NCBI GenBank assembly: GCA_945875845.1
Contig: CAMCMB010000043.1
Coordinates: forward strand, 1-60,098
Direction: 5' to 3'
Source: Pirellula staleyi DSM 6068
Lineage (GTDB): Bacteria; Planctomycetota; Planctomycetia; Pirellulales; Pirellulaceae
Length of the DNA stretch: 60,098 nt
The position numbers and the translations under genes are program-made. Numbering within the stretch: position 1 is the first letter of the stretch; each line of letters begins with the position of its first letter. The notes beneath the pieces are model-generated. The model made no database searches. It saw only the letters and a program-made list of their open reading frames with translations, and was not told the origin of the DNA. Below, piece after piece: positions 17,710-30,100 of this stretch.

Positions 17710-18101
17710 CCTGGCGGAAAAGTGGGGATAGCCAGGCTTGTCGAATGCCGCAGGATTTTATAGCACATTCACGTTGAGCTATGCTGGATATGCATCGGGC
17801 TCGAGAATTCAATCTCTACTCTTGGCTTTGCCTACAGCCTAACGCCTAAGTCCGGCCGCTCGCACCAACACGCGACCATTAGGAAGGCCGAAAATCGGTC
17901 AAAAGCGTCCGGTTTACGGGGTCGCTGTATGTACGAACCGCCCGAAGAATAAAAGGCCATAGTATTCAAAACTTGCAATAACTCTTTCAGACATGGTCTA
18001 CAATCAGGGGTTCAACTTGGCCAGATTCCCATCGTCGGCTTCCGAGTTGCATCGCTATGGTTCGATGAACCTGTGTTTCTCCTCGAATTGAATATTTCAT
18101 C
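17710..18101. other. 392-bp gap before the giant gene
   Basis: This gap must hold the 3' end of the preceding operon and the promoter of the giant gene. I see no clear terminator hairpin, no promoter boxes at good spacing and no Shine-Dalgarno sequence just before the ATG at 18102. Confidence 0.4.
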
Positions 18102-21100
18102 ATGACGAATAAGGTTTTTCGGGCTTTCCGTAGTCGTATCAAGTACTTACTGAGGGGATTGCGGGTCAAGGCGCTCAAACGCGAGATACTGCGATGGTTC
18201 GCTTCACCGCAGCAACCCTATGGAGACGCATGGCAAGTCCCGGTGGGCAAGCTCAAGCCTGAGTCGATTCGGCCTCGCTCGCTATCGCCTCGAAGAAGCC
18301 GCCCGCGTGTCAATCCAACGTTGAACCCAACGCACACTTTCGAGTCGCTGGAGCCTCGCGTCGTTTTGGCCGCGGACTTGACCTATCCAGCTGGAGCTAG
18401 TGATCTAGTTCTCACCTACGACACAAACAGTTCCCAATTGCGTTTGGCGCAAACGTCAGACACCGATGCAATCGTTTCAAGCGCCGCAGCAGCTTCAGCC
18501 TCCAGCGGAGGAGTGCGCGTTAATGGGACGTCTGGTGATGATACTTTGCGACTCGATCTCGACGCGTTAGAACGTTCGAGCGCATCGTTTTTGGTCACGA
18601 TCGATGGAAATGGTACCGATACGTTGGTGCTGGAATCCGATGCCAACTATGAGATCACTGGCAACAAGATTCGCATCGAGTCGACCGAGGTTGTGATCGT
18701 TGGATTCGAAAGGCTTCGGATCGTTGGAGGTGATGCAGACAACGTGTTCACGATCCAAAGCCCTTCTATCGCGTCTTTGGAAATCGATGGCGGCGCCGGA
18801 CGAGATACCATCATCGGCGATAACTCCGACAATGTGTGGACGGTTGCTCCTTCGGGCAAAGCCACCTCATCGCGTATCTCGCTGGATCAAATGGAGCGAT
18901 TCGTGGGTGGGTCGGGGGACGACACCTATCGATTCTCCGAAGGCGATTTAGGTAGCTGGTCCATTGATGAAACGCAGGGTGGGATCGATACTCTGGATTT
19001 CTCGCTAAGATCCTCAGGAGCGACGGTCGACTTGTCGAGCACGCAAGAGCAAACGGTCTCGAGCGGCTTCAAGCTGACGCTCGGCTCTGGGGAAGCGATC
19101 GACAACCTGATCGGGACCTCTCAGGCGGACACGCTTACCGGAAACAGTTTGGACAATCGCATTCGTGGTGGCGCTGGGGACGATGTCTTGGCTGGTGGTG
19201 CAGGGGACGACGTGTACTTGTTCGAGGCAGGTTGGAGCACGGATTCGATCGCTGAGGAAGCCGGTGCCGATTCCGGGGATGGGGTCGACCGACTGGATTT
19301 TTCGGCGATTCCCTCAGCTCTTCGATTTGTTGTCAATGCTTCCGATGAGCTCATGGTTACCGATGACAATGGCAACAAGCTCACCAGTGAAAACGTCGAG
19401 GAACTCTTTGGTGGCACGTTCTTCAACACCCTTGACTATAGCGCCTACCCGATCGGTGTTTCGGTGGATTTGTCGATCGAGAGCGCCACGCTATTCACTT
19501 CCGTGCAGCGCATGAACCGCGTGATCGGATCCGAGTTCGACGACATCTTGGTGGGTGATGAACTGCCGAACACCCTCGAAGGAAGAGGTGGAGACGATGC
19601 GATCGGTGGAGATGCGGGCAATGACTTTATCTTAGGTGGAGCTGGAACGGACACCCTGGTAGAGCGACGCGACGCCGACATGACGCTTACCAACAACAGC
19701 CTCATCGTCGGAGGTTCGTCGGCTGATACCGATATCCTTTTGAGTATTGAGCAAGCCGTTTTGACTGGGGGGGCTCATGGCAATCGTTTGGATGCCAGCG
19801 CCTTCACAGGATCCGTTACGTTGGACGGGGGGGCTTCTACTTATCTGTCTGCGCTCAATCAGGGCACGGGTGTCCGGACTAATACGGCAACCCTTCTCGA
19901 TTTGTCCGATTTGGAAAGCGTGACGCCGATCAGCAAGCTGAACAACGGAGACGGTGTCCGAACCGTATCAGGCAATGACTTGCGGGTGACACTGTCCGAC
20001 GGTGTCTCATTCGACGTCGATATCAACTCGAACATGACTGTGGCTGAGTTGTTGCAAGCCATCGTGTCGGCAGGCCCCAGTGGACGAATCACGGCATCCC
20101 TTTCCCAACAGGGCAGCTGTCTGTTCATCGCAGACTCCAAGCCCAAGGAAGGCGGAGCCATCGAGATCACCGCGTTGAGCAACTCTCTCGCGGCAAATGA
20201 TCTTGGCATTCTCGGCCGAGGTCGCGCCGAGTGGTTCGAGGGCACCGCAGTGACGGATGCCAGCAGCGACTTGGTCGTGATCCTCACCGACGGCACGCGT
20301 ATCGATATCGATTTCGCCGATGCAACGACCGTCCAGGACATCTTGATTCTCCTCAATCTCGCAGACGACCATCTGTTTGCAGAAATCAATGCCGATGGAA
20401 CGGGCATCGATTTGCGCGACACGTCCGGTGGCAGCGGCAACCTGAAGGTCCAAGCGCGCAATGATTCTCTGGCCGCTTTGGATTTGGGTATCGCGAAGAC
20501 GGGCACTGGAGGTGTGTTGAGGGGGGTAAGCATTGTCTCAGGTACCGTTCGACTCGACGGCCGATTGGATGATGACATCCTCATTGGTGGCTTCGGCAAC
20601 GACGTGCTGACCGGTGGCGGTGGTTCCGACATGCTCGATGGTGGCGAGGGAGTCGATCGCATTTTGGAGGCACGGGATGCCAACTTCCTTCTGACACCCA
20701 GCGCGCTGACGATCGGGACGGAAATCGATTCTCTGTCTCGCGTGGAGCAAGCAGAACTCTACGGTGGGTTTAGCAACAACACCTTGGATGCCTCTGCCTT
20801 CACTGGCAACGTGACCATGTTTGGCGGCGAAGGGGACGATGTATTGATCGGTGGATTTGGGGATGACCAATTCACCGGTGGGGGGGGCAAGGACAGCTTT
20901 CAAGGAAACGCCGGTACCGACGTGGTATCCGAGACCGAGAACACGCGGTTCGTCTTGTCTGGTAGCGTCGTCTCGGCCACGTTGGATATGGCCGAAGGAC
21001 CCAACGAGTCCGTATCGATCGCGTTGATAGGCAACGTTACGGCCGGTTCGTTCACCATGACTTTTGATGGTCAAACAACCGAGGCCGTGCCCTTCAACGC

Positions 21101-24100
21101 GGATCCACTTCGAATCAAGTCAGCGCTGGTCGCCCTATCGAACTTGGAGCCGGATGAAGTTCGCGTGGAACAGGCCTCGCCGGGTAGTCCCTGGAAAGTT
21201 ACTTTCCTCGGGCTCAAGGCGGGGCGCAATCTGCCCGACCTTTCGGTTCAAGGCATCGGGTTAGTGGGAGGCACGATCGGAGCTTCGATCACCCAAGGCG
21301 CCGATCCTTCGGCTTGGTTGAATTCGCTTCAGAGCATCGAGTTGGTAAAGCTCACCGGGGGCTGGAGCGACAACCTGATGGATGCGTCCCAGTTCACGGG
21401 TCGTGTTGAATTGCGCGGCGAAGAAGGAAACGACACTTTGCTTGGCGGATCGGGAGCCGATGTTCTCATCGGTGGTTTGGGCGATGACACGCTCACAGGC
21501 GGTCTCGGAGCCGACCAATTGGAAGGCAACGAAGGCCTCGACACGCTGATCGAATCTCGAGACGTCAACTTCACGCTGACCAACAGCCAATTGATCGCTT
21601 CCGGAGGGACGATCGTCGGCACGGAAATCGACCAAGCCTCTGGGTTTGAGCGCGCGACACTCACTGGCGGTGTTTCGAGCAATCAACTGGATGCTCGTAA
21701 CTTCACGGGCATCAGCGACGAAACGTTGCTCGCCAACCTCAACGGAGGACGAGGGGTACGTACCACGGCGAGTATCAAGGTCAACTTGACTGGCGTCGAG
21801 TCCACCACACGGCTATCGGCACTCAACAACGGGCGAGGGATTGGGGTCAAATCTGGAAACGACTTCGAGATCGTTCTGAGCAACGGCCAGAGATTCTCCA
21901 TCGATGTGGATGCAGAGATGACGATTCAGAAGCTGATCGATGTGATCGATGCAGCCACGTCGAGCAAGGCCATGTTGGGCCTTAACAGCGAAGGCACCGG
22001 GTTCGTTTTGACCGATACCTCGGGAGGCATATCTGCAACCCAAGTGGTTGCATTGAACGAATCCCCTGCAGCCACCGATTTGGGAATCCTTGGGTCAGGG
22101 ACACCGAGTCAATTGAAAGGGTTCCCCATCGCGGATGGTAGCAGTGATCTGATGATCACGATGACTGACGGAACGTTTGTCGGGATCGACTTAACGGGCA
22201 TGACAACCCTCGATGATGTCATTCAGTTGATCGGATTGGCGAACAGTCGTTTGGAAGCGAAACTGAACTCCCTATTGACGGCATTGATCGTGACCGACTC
22301 CGCAGGAGGTACGGGATCGTTGTTGATTCGTTCGGTGAATGGATCGTTTGCGGCGGAGGATCTGGGAATTGCCAATAGCTCGCTCGATGGGGCGATCGTC
22401 AATGGCAGTCCAATCTCGATTGCATCGGTGATCTTTGATGGTCGAGAAGGCGATGACGTTCTGTTTGGCGGGGCTGGGGACGACACGTTTACCGGTGGGG
22501 TCGGAAGCGATCAAATCGACGGTGGAGCCGGCGTGAATCGTATTGTGGAACGTCGTGACAACGACATGATCCTCAAGCCCACATCGCTGCAAATCGGCGT
22601 GCCTGCCGTGGAGACGGACCAGTTGAGTTCCATCCAGGCAGCGACGTTGTATGGTGGTGCCTCGGTCAATAATCTCGATGCATCTGCATTCACGGGACCC
22701 GTCCTCCTCTATAGCGAAGGGGGCCTGGACACGTTGCGCGGCGGCAGCGGCAACGATCGCTTCGTCATCCGTGTGGCTGGATTGTCGGTTCCCGCCAACG
22801 ACGCGGATACCCCACACCAAGTCAAAGTAGGTGTTGGTGGAGGAACGGAAAACGAAGTGGTAATCGTCGATGGGGACGCGAACCTCACCAATTCGAGCTT
22901 CCATTGGATTCACTACATCGACAGCGCAGCCAGCAACTACGTCATTCGACAAAAGAACCCGATCCATATCGCATCAGGCCAGGCCATCAAGGTCCCAGGT
23001 CAAGGAATCACGCTGCAGGCCGATACGATCAACATCCAAGGCACCCTTGACACCAGCGCGGAAATCGCCGGCGATATTCTTTTGATCGGCCGGCACATCA
23101 CCATCAACAACGGTGCCAAGCTGCTCGCCAAGACGACCTCTGCACAGCCATCGCGCGAAAAATTCGGTGATATCGAGATCCTCGCAATCGATGATTTGGA
23201 GATCTTCTCCGACAACGGAAACGATCAAGGATTCCTTGGGTTCTTCAATCTCGATCAGTCCAAAGTGGATGTGACGATCGACAACGCGGAGATTCGAGGT
23301 GAGAATGTCTCGGTGATCGGTACGGCGGATACCACGCATTCGTTAAACGTATCCGACTTTGGTGGACCGTCCTCGTCGCTCGTGAACTTTGGGGGAGCGC
23401 AAGTTCGAAACATCCTTTCGAACATGCTGAACTTCAGTTTGTTCGCCGGGGTGTCCAAGGCCGAGGCAAGCGCGAAGATCAACATTGGAACGCAGTCGCA
23501 GCAAACGACCATCATCGATGCCAAGAACTTCACGGCATGGTCGACGGCCAAGGCACAGGCCACATCGATGCCTACCTCACTGGCTTTGCTCAGCCTCGCC
23601 GTTGGCATCGCAGATACCGATGCATCGGTGGTGATTGACAATGCCCATATTACGACCACGGAAGATGCCACCATCCGAGCGTCTGCCGACACCGCCGTCA
23701 GCGTGACAGCCAACGGTCCCCAATCCATGAAGTACGGATTGGGGGGGGCAGGTGCGGGCAACGTCCAAACGAAAGGACAAAAGTTTGCGAGCACGGCTCT
23801 TACGGGTAGTTTCGCGTTTGCCATTAGTGTTTTGGATTCGAACGCGGTGGCCCATGTCAAGCCAGATGCCATCCTGAATGTCGGCGACGATTTGTTTGTC
23901 CAAAGCGATACCATCGATCGCAACAACACCTCGGCTGGCGTTACGACCAAGCCCAACCAAGGGGGCACAATTACCAGTCGATTGTTTGCGATGGGACTCG
24001 GTGCAGCCGGCATCAAGGGAACCGGGATTCCGAGCACGGACAAGCAGCAGCTCGCACTGCAAAACAAGTCCGCGTATGGCGTTGCCGTAGCTGTCAGCGT

Positions 24101-27100
24101 GGAAACAGGGGACACCAACGCATGGATGGATGGAACCGCGATTGTCGGCGGTTCGATTTTGGTCAATGCCAAGCAAAACAATGGAAACGTCAATGGTTTT
24201 GACTTGAACCAACTCTTCACCAGCATGTCGGGGGTTTCGGCCGCGACGAACGTGGGTTCGGCTCGCTCAAACTTTGCCCAATCTTTGCAGAAGAGCTTGG
24301 TGGAGTACTACGACAACAACGCTCGCGGCAAAAAGGCAGACAAAGGTGTGTCCTTCCAAGCCGGTTTCTCCGTTGCCGTCATGGTGGATACCAACAATGT
24401 GGAGGCTCGCATCGGCGATGGTGTCATCCATACCACACAGCCCTATGCCGTGGCTAACGACGACATCAGCATTACAGCAACGGTCAATGCCCGCCCGGAC
24501 ATCACCGCATCGTCCAAACTTTTCGGTCGCAAGACCGATCTCGTGATCGAAGATGGATCGGGAACGAATAAGTTCCAATGGAAGGATGCGACCGCCAAGC
24601 GAAAGGACAAGCAAGTCGAAACGGGAATCGCGGTTGCGGTTGCGGTAGGAGACTACGACAACACCGCCAACGCGTGGATTTCTTCGTACGCGATCGTGGA
24701 TGCGGCCGGTGACCTACTGGTTCAAGGCAGGGCGGTGAACGAAATCGACCCGATGAGTTTGTTTGGCGTCAATCTCGTCGCCCCCCTGTTGGACGAGAAC
24801 CTCAAACCCGATTACGACACGAACTCCGGCAAAAAGAAACTGCTTGCCGGCGATACCGTCATCGTCCGGGACAGTCATACGGCGGGTGGAACGGCAGGAA
24901 AGACGTACCTTTATCAGGGGCCGGACAACAAAGAAGTGGATCTCGGACACGAGGACTTTACGACGGTCGATTGGAACACCGTCGACTTGACGCTGCAGGC
25001 TGGATTGGACTTCATGCGAACGTTCGGCACCTACGCCGATGGCAACTTTGGCTTGGACAACAACCTCATCGATTCGCTGAGTCAGGTGCAGGCCAACGGT
25101 TTCGAAAAGAACGCATTTGCTGTGGCTGTTGCGGTGGTGAGCGTCCACGAAAACGCAAATGCATTGATCAAGAGCAATGCCAAGATCAATCAGGACGCCA
25201 CGCGACAAGCCGGATTCGCTTCAATGCCGACTTTCTCACAAAACGTGACGGTCACGGCGGACAGCGTCAATCAAGCCGTCAATGTCGGCGGAGGATTCGT
25301 CACCAATGGCATTTCCTTTTCTCGACCGGTTCAGGAATACATCAATAAAAACACCAAGGGCAAGCTCGCTGAGAAACTCATCGGCGTAAACCCCTACGAA
25401 AAGTACCCAGTGGAAGGGAAGGAATCCGGGGCCGCTCGCGCCATTGGACTTTCCTTCCAGATCTTTACCTACAAGAGCGACGTGATCGCCAACATTGAGG
25501 AGGGAGTCATTCTCAAGGCCGAGACGCTTACGGTCGATGCCCAAAGCCGTGTCCTGGCAGTCACTATTGGATTGGCCAAAGGCGCGGGAGGAAACTTTGG
25601 TTTGGTAGGGACGGCTGTCTACAATGCGATCGACAACCATACCACGGCGAGCATCGATGGGCGTGCCCGCATCAGCGTTGACGGAAATGTGCTGGTGCTC
25701 GCCAACGATGACAGCTATCTCATCACGGTCGCTGGCTCCATGATGTCCTCGGAAAAGATCGGTGTTGCCGCCTCGGTTGCGTTGAATGATGTTCAACGCA
25801 ACACGCAAGCCTTCATCGGGCGAGGCATCACAATTACGGCGCCTCTCGCTGCAGTAGGCTTTGTAAACGCTGGCGGCAAAATCGATGTCCTGGCCACCAA
25901 CGATGGCTTCATGGGTGTATTCGCAGTGCCCGGTGCGAAGGCCGCCAAACTGGAGAAGTCCGCGGAGAATGAGAAAACGAAGACTGCATTCGCGCTCGCG
26001 GTGGGGTATTCCGAGAACTTTCTTACCGACACGACGCGCGCGTACATCCAAGATGGCGTTGTCACCGCGAACGGAAATGTGGAGTTGAATGCAACCAACA
26101 CCACCATCGCGGAAGCCTTCGCACTTGGAGGCGCCTACGCGCGAGGCACTTCAAACAGCATCGCCATCGCGGGCGCGGTGGCGATCAACGATCTCGGAAA
26201 CACTACCGAATCGTTCATTCGGAACAGCCGTGGAACGGCACCCGACTTGGTAGGCGTCCGTTCGACGACAGGGACGATCAAGATCCATGCAGACGATGCG
26301 GTCAATAGCCACTCGCAATCGGGGGCTGTGGCGCTATCCATCACCAAATCCTCGACTCCGGGTAGCAGTTCAGGTGGTACCGGGGCGAACAATCAGGACG
26401 CTTCGACCAAATTAACCGTGTCGGTGGGCGTTTCGATTGCGCTCAATTTGGTCGGCCAGACGGGCGCCAATACCATTCGCGCCTACATTGAGAACGCTAC
26501 GGTTCGCTCCCAAGGGGATTTGGAGTTGATCGCCAAATCCACTGGCAAGATCACGGCCACCGCTTTGAGCGGATCCGTGGCTGTTCAGAATGCCAGCGAG
26601 AACGATCAAGTCGCGGGAGGAACGAGTTTGTCAGGTGCCGCTTCAGGTGCCTTTGCATCGAACTTGATCGAGTCGACCATCGTGTCCTCGATCTTGAGCG
26701 GTAGCGTCGTGACCAGTCAAGCAGGATTGGTCACTCTCCGCGCCAAGGATGAAACCGACTTTATCCGCTCCGATGCGTTCGGTGGAGCGCTCGCGTATTC
26801 CGCAGCAAACAAACCCAACAGCAAATCTGGCTCACTTGCGATCGGCATCGGGTTGTCGCGGAACAAGCTGGAGAACACGATTCAGTCCACCATTGACACA
26901 TCGACCGTCGAAGGCTTCAGCGGTGTGTCTCTGGATGCGACCTCGGATGTCTATGTCTCTTCCCTGGCAATTGGCGTATCGGCCTCGGTTGCCCGCTCTA
27001 CGGGCGGAGGTAGCGGATTCACGGTTGGAATCGCTGCGGCTGGGTCTGCCGCTTTGAATGAAATCGATAACCATATCACCAGTACGATACGGGGTAGTTC

Positions 27101-30100
27101 GGGGCAACATTTTGTTAAAAGCTCGAATGGGTCCGTCGTTCTAAATTCCCTCGATAACGACGAAGTCATTGGTGTCGCAGGAACCGTAGCATTTGCCTTG
27201 GGACTCAACAGTAGCCAAACGGCAAGCGGTGGAGCCACAGCGGCGGTCGCAGTCGGTGTGACGGTCGTGAAAAATGACAAGGGGATGGATGGCGGGCATT
27301 CCGTGATCAGTGCGATCGAAAATTCACGTGTGACAGCCAAGAATGACATCGATGTCCAAGCAAAGAGCCTGGCGTCCATCCTGTCGATCGGAGTGGGTGG
27401 ATCCGTCTCAGCTGCCAGCGGTGGCAACAGCAGCGGGTTGACCGGAGCTCTCGCCGGCGCTGGCGTTGGCGTGGACAACCATGTCGAGCAAACCGTCGCT
27501 TCCAGAATCACTGGTTCTAGCGTCGTACAATCGACGCAAGGCAAAGTCCATATACTCGCGACCGACAGCTCGACCGTCGCAGCGGACGCCGGTGCGTTGT
27601 CGCTAGCGATCGCAGTCGGAAAAGGAACCGGTAGTTCGGCGTCCGGTTCGATCGGCCTCGCGATCGCGCTTAACACCATTGAGACCAACGTATGGGCATA
27701 CGTCGATGCATCGAGCGTAACCGCCAAGAGCATCGAAATTGCGGCTCGTTCGATTCAAGATCCGTCGTCTAGTTTTGATGATCGCGTGCAGGCCTTGGCG
27801 ATTGGAATTGCGGGTGCCGGCTCAAAATCCTCCAAGACCGGTCTGGCAGGGGCATTCGCTGGCGCTGGCGCGGGCACGCGAAACCGCATCGATCATTCCA
27901 TCCTGGCCTACGTCGACAATAGTTCAGGAACGCAAGGCCTAAATGCCACCAACGGAGGTATTGATGTCATCGCCAGCGATGACTCCAGCATCAATGCAGA
28001 TGCAGGTGGAGTTGCGATCGCAGCTACCCTGGGAGGCGGAACCTCTGCTGCGGGAACGCTTGGCGTGTCGGTTGCATTGAACGAGATCGGTAAAGGTCGG
28101 GGGCACCACGTGGAGTCCTACGTGGATCACTCGCGATTGACGGCGACCGGACCGATCCTGATCAGCTCGCTCTCCACCGCCGAGATCGATGCGCTGGCAT
28201 TGGCTGGCTCGTTGTCGATCGCGGCTTCCTCGGGAACGGGATTGAGCGGCGCGTTGGCTGGAGCAGGAGTCGGTACCTCGAACTCCATCGATATGACGAT
28301 TCAATCATCGGTGAGAAACCAAAGCAAGCTTACAGCGAACAATGGACTCCCGAATCCTCCGGGAGGCACGCCCACGGCCAGCGACATTACCATCGTGGCA
28401 ATGGATGATTCGTCGATCGAATCCCAAGCCATCGCTGGTAGCGTTGCGGTGGGTGCCTCGACGAAGAGCAGTTCTCTCGCCATCGCCATCGGTGTGTCGG
28501 TAGCCGTCAACGACGTTTCCAATCGCGTCGTCGCTGAAGTCAAAGACTCGGGCGTGACCACTCCTAAGGGTAAGATCACCGTCTCCGCACAGAGCAGCTC
28601 CGACATCGATGCGCTCGCAGTAGCTGCGAGTGTCAGTGTTGCGGCTGCCAAGCAGACGGGGGTCGCTGTCAGTGGAGGGGGTGCGCTGACCATCAACACC
28701 ATCAATAGCACTACCGATGCACAAGTAACCGATAGCCATCTCACCGCAACGCTGGGACAGATCTTGGTTTCCGCTTCGAGCGATTCGTCGATCGAATCGC
28801 AGGTAGCAGCCGCCGCTTTGGGAATCGGCGTTGGTAGCACCGCTGGAGGAGCCGCTGCCATCGGCGTGTCGGTCGCCAAAAACATCATCGGAGACAACAG
28901 CTCTAGCTCCACTCCGTCGGCTCGTGTGCAGGCCCTCTTGAAGGACTCGATCCTGGTTGCAGGGGGCAATGTTTCGGTCACTGCGACGTCCAATCAACGC
29001 GTGGACTCGATCGTCGCAGCCGTTTCCGCTGCCATCGCTGCCGGCAAGAACGCCGTTGGACTAAGTGGTGCTGGCGTGGTCACCGAGAATCGCATCCGGC
29101 AAGCGATTCTCGCCAAGATCGATGGCGATGGAACGGGGGTTGGATCAGGCATTGAAGCGTCGAGCATCAACGTGGAAGCAACGGATATCTCCGTCATCAG
29201 CGCAACGGCGGGAGCTGCTGCGGTGTCCGCAGCCATCGGCACCAACACCGCAGGCGTTGCGGCATCCATCGGCCTATCCTTGGCACACAACCGTATCGAC
29301 AATCAGATCGAAGCATCGATCTCCCGTGTCGACGCGTTGCGGCTGACGCAGGGGGACATCCTCGTCGCTGCCAACAACAATGCCGCTGTCGATGCGATTT
29401 CGTTTGCGGCATCCATTGCAGCAGGCGTTTCTGGACAAGCCGGGGTGGCCGTTAGCGGTGGTGGTGCAGAATCGACCAATGTGATTCTCACGAAAACGAA
29501 CGCTTCGATTGCAAATAGCGAGATCGGTAGTTCCGCAAATCGAGTCGGCAACGTGAGCATTCGATCTCGCAGCAATTCCGATATCGATGCCGTGATCGGA
29601 GCGGTTGGAATTGCCGTTGGAGTCGGAACGTCGTCCGCAGGAGTTGGAGTCGCCTTAGGAGTTGCAGTTGCTCGGAACTTCATCGGATGGGATCCTACGG
29701 GAGCCAGCGTGTCGGGCACAATTGTCGATGTGGACGATGTGCCTCGAAGTCAGATTGAGACAGGCACTCGGGTTCGCATTCTGGACGGTGCGCTGGCTGG
29801 AGAAGTCTATGAGTACATCGGGCCAACCCTAAGGGACAGCGATCCCAATCAATCGGGCAATCAGCAGTTCGACCTTCGCAACCAACAGTATCGCGACAGC
29901 ACCGCTTGGAAGCACATCAGCCTCGGATCGTCACCTGCCGAACTGCAAGCCTTCATCAGCAACTCCAGCATTCAGTCATCCAAGGATTTGGTGGTCGACG
30001 CACTGTCTACGCAAACCATCGATGCGGTCGTCGCGGCCGCGGCTGTCGGTGTTGGCGTGGGCTCGACCGCAGGCGTGAGTGTGAGTGCCGCTGGTTCCTA

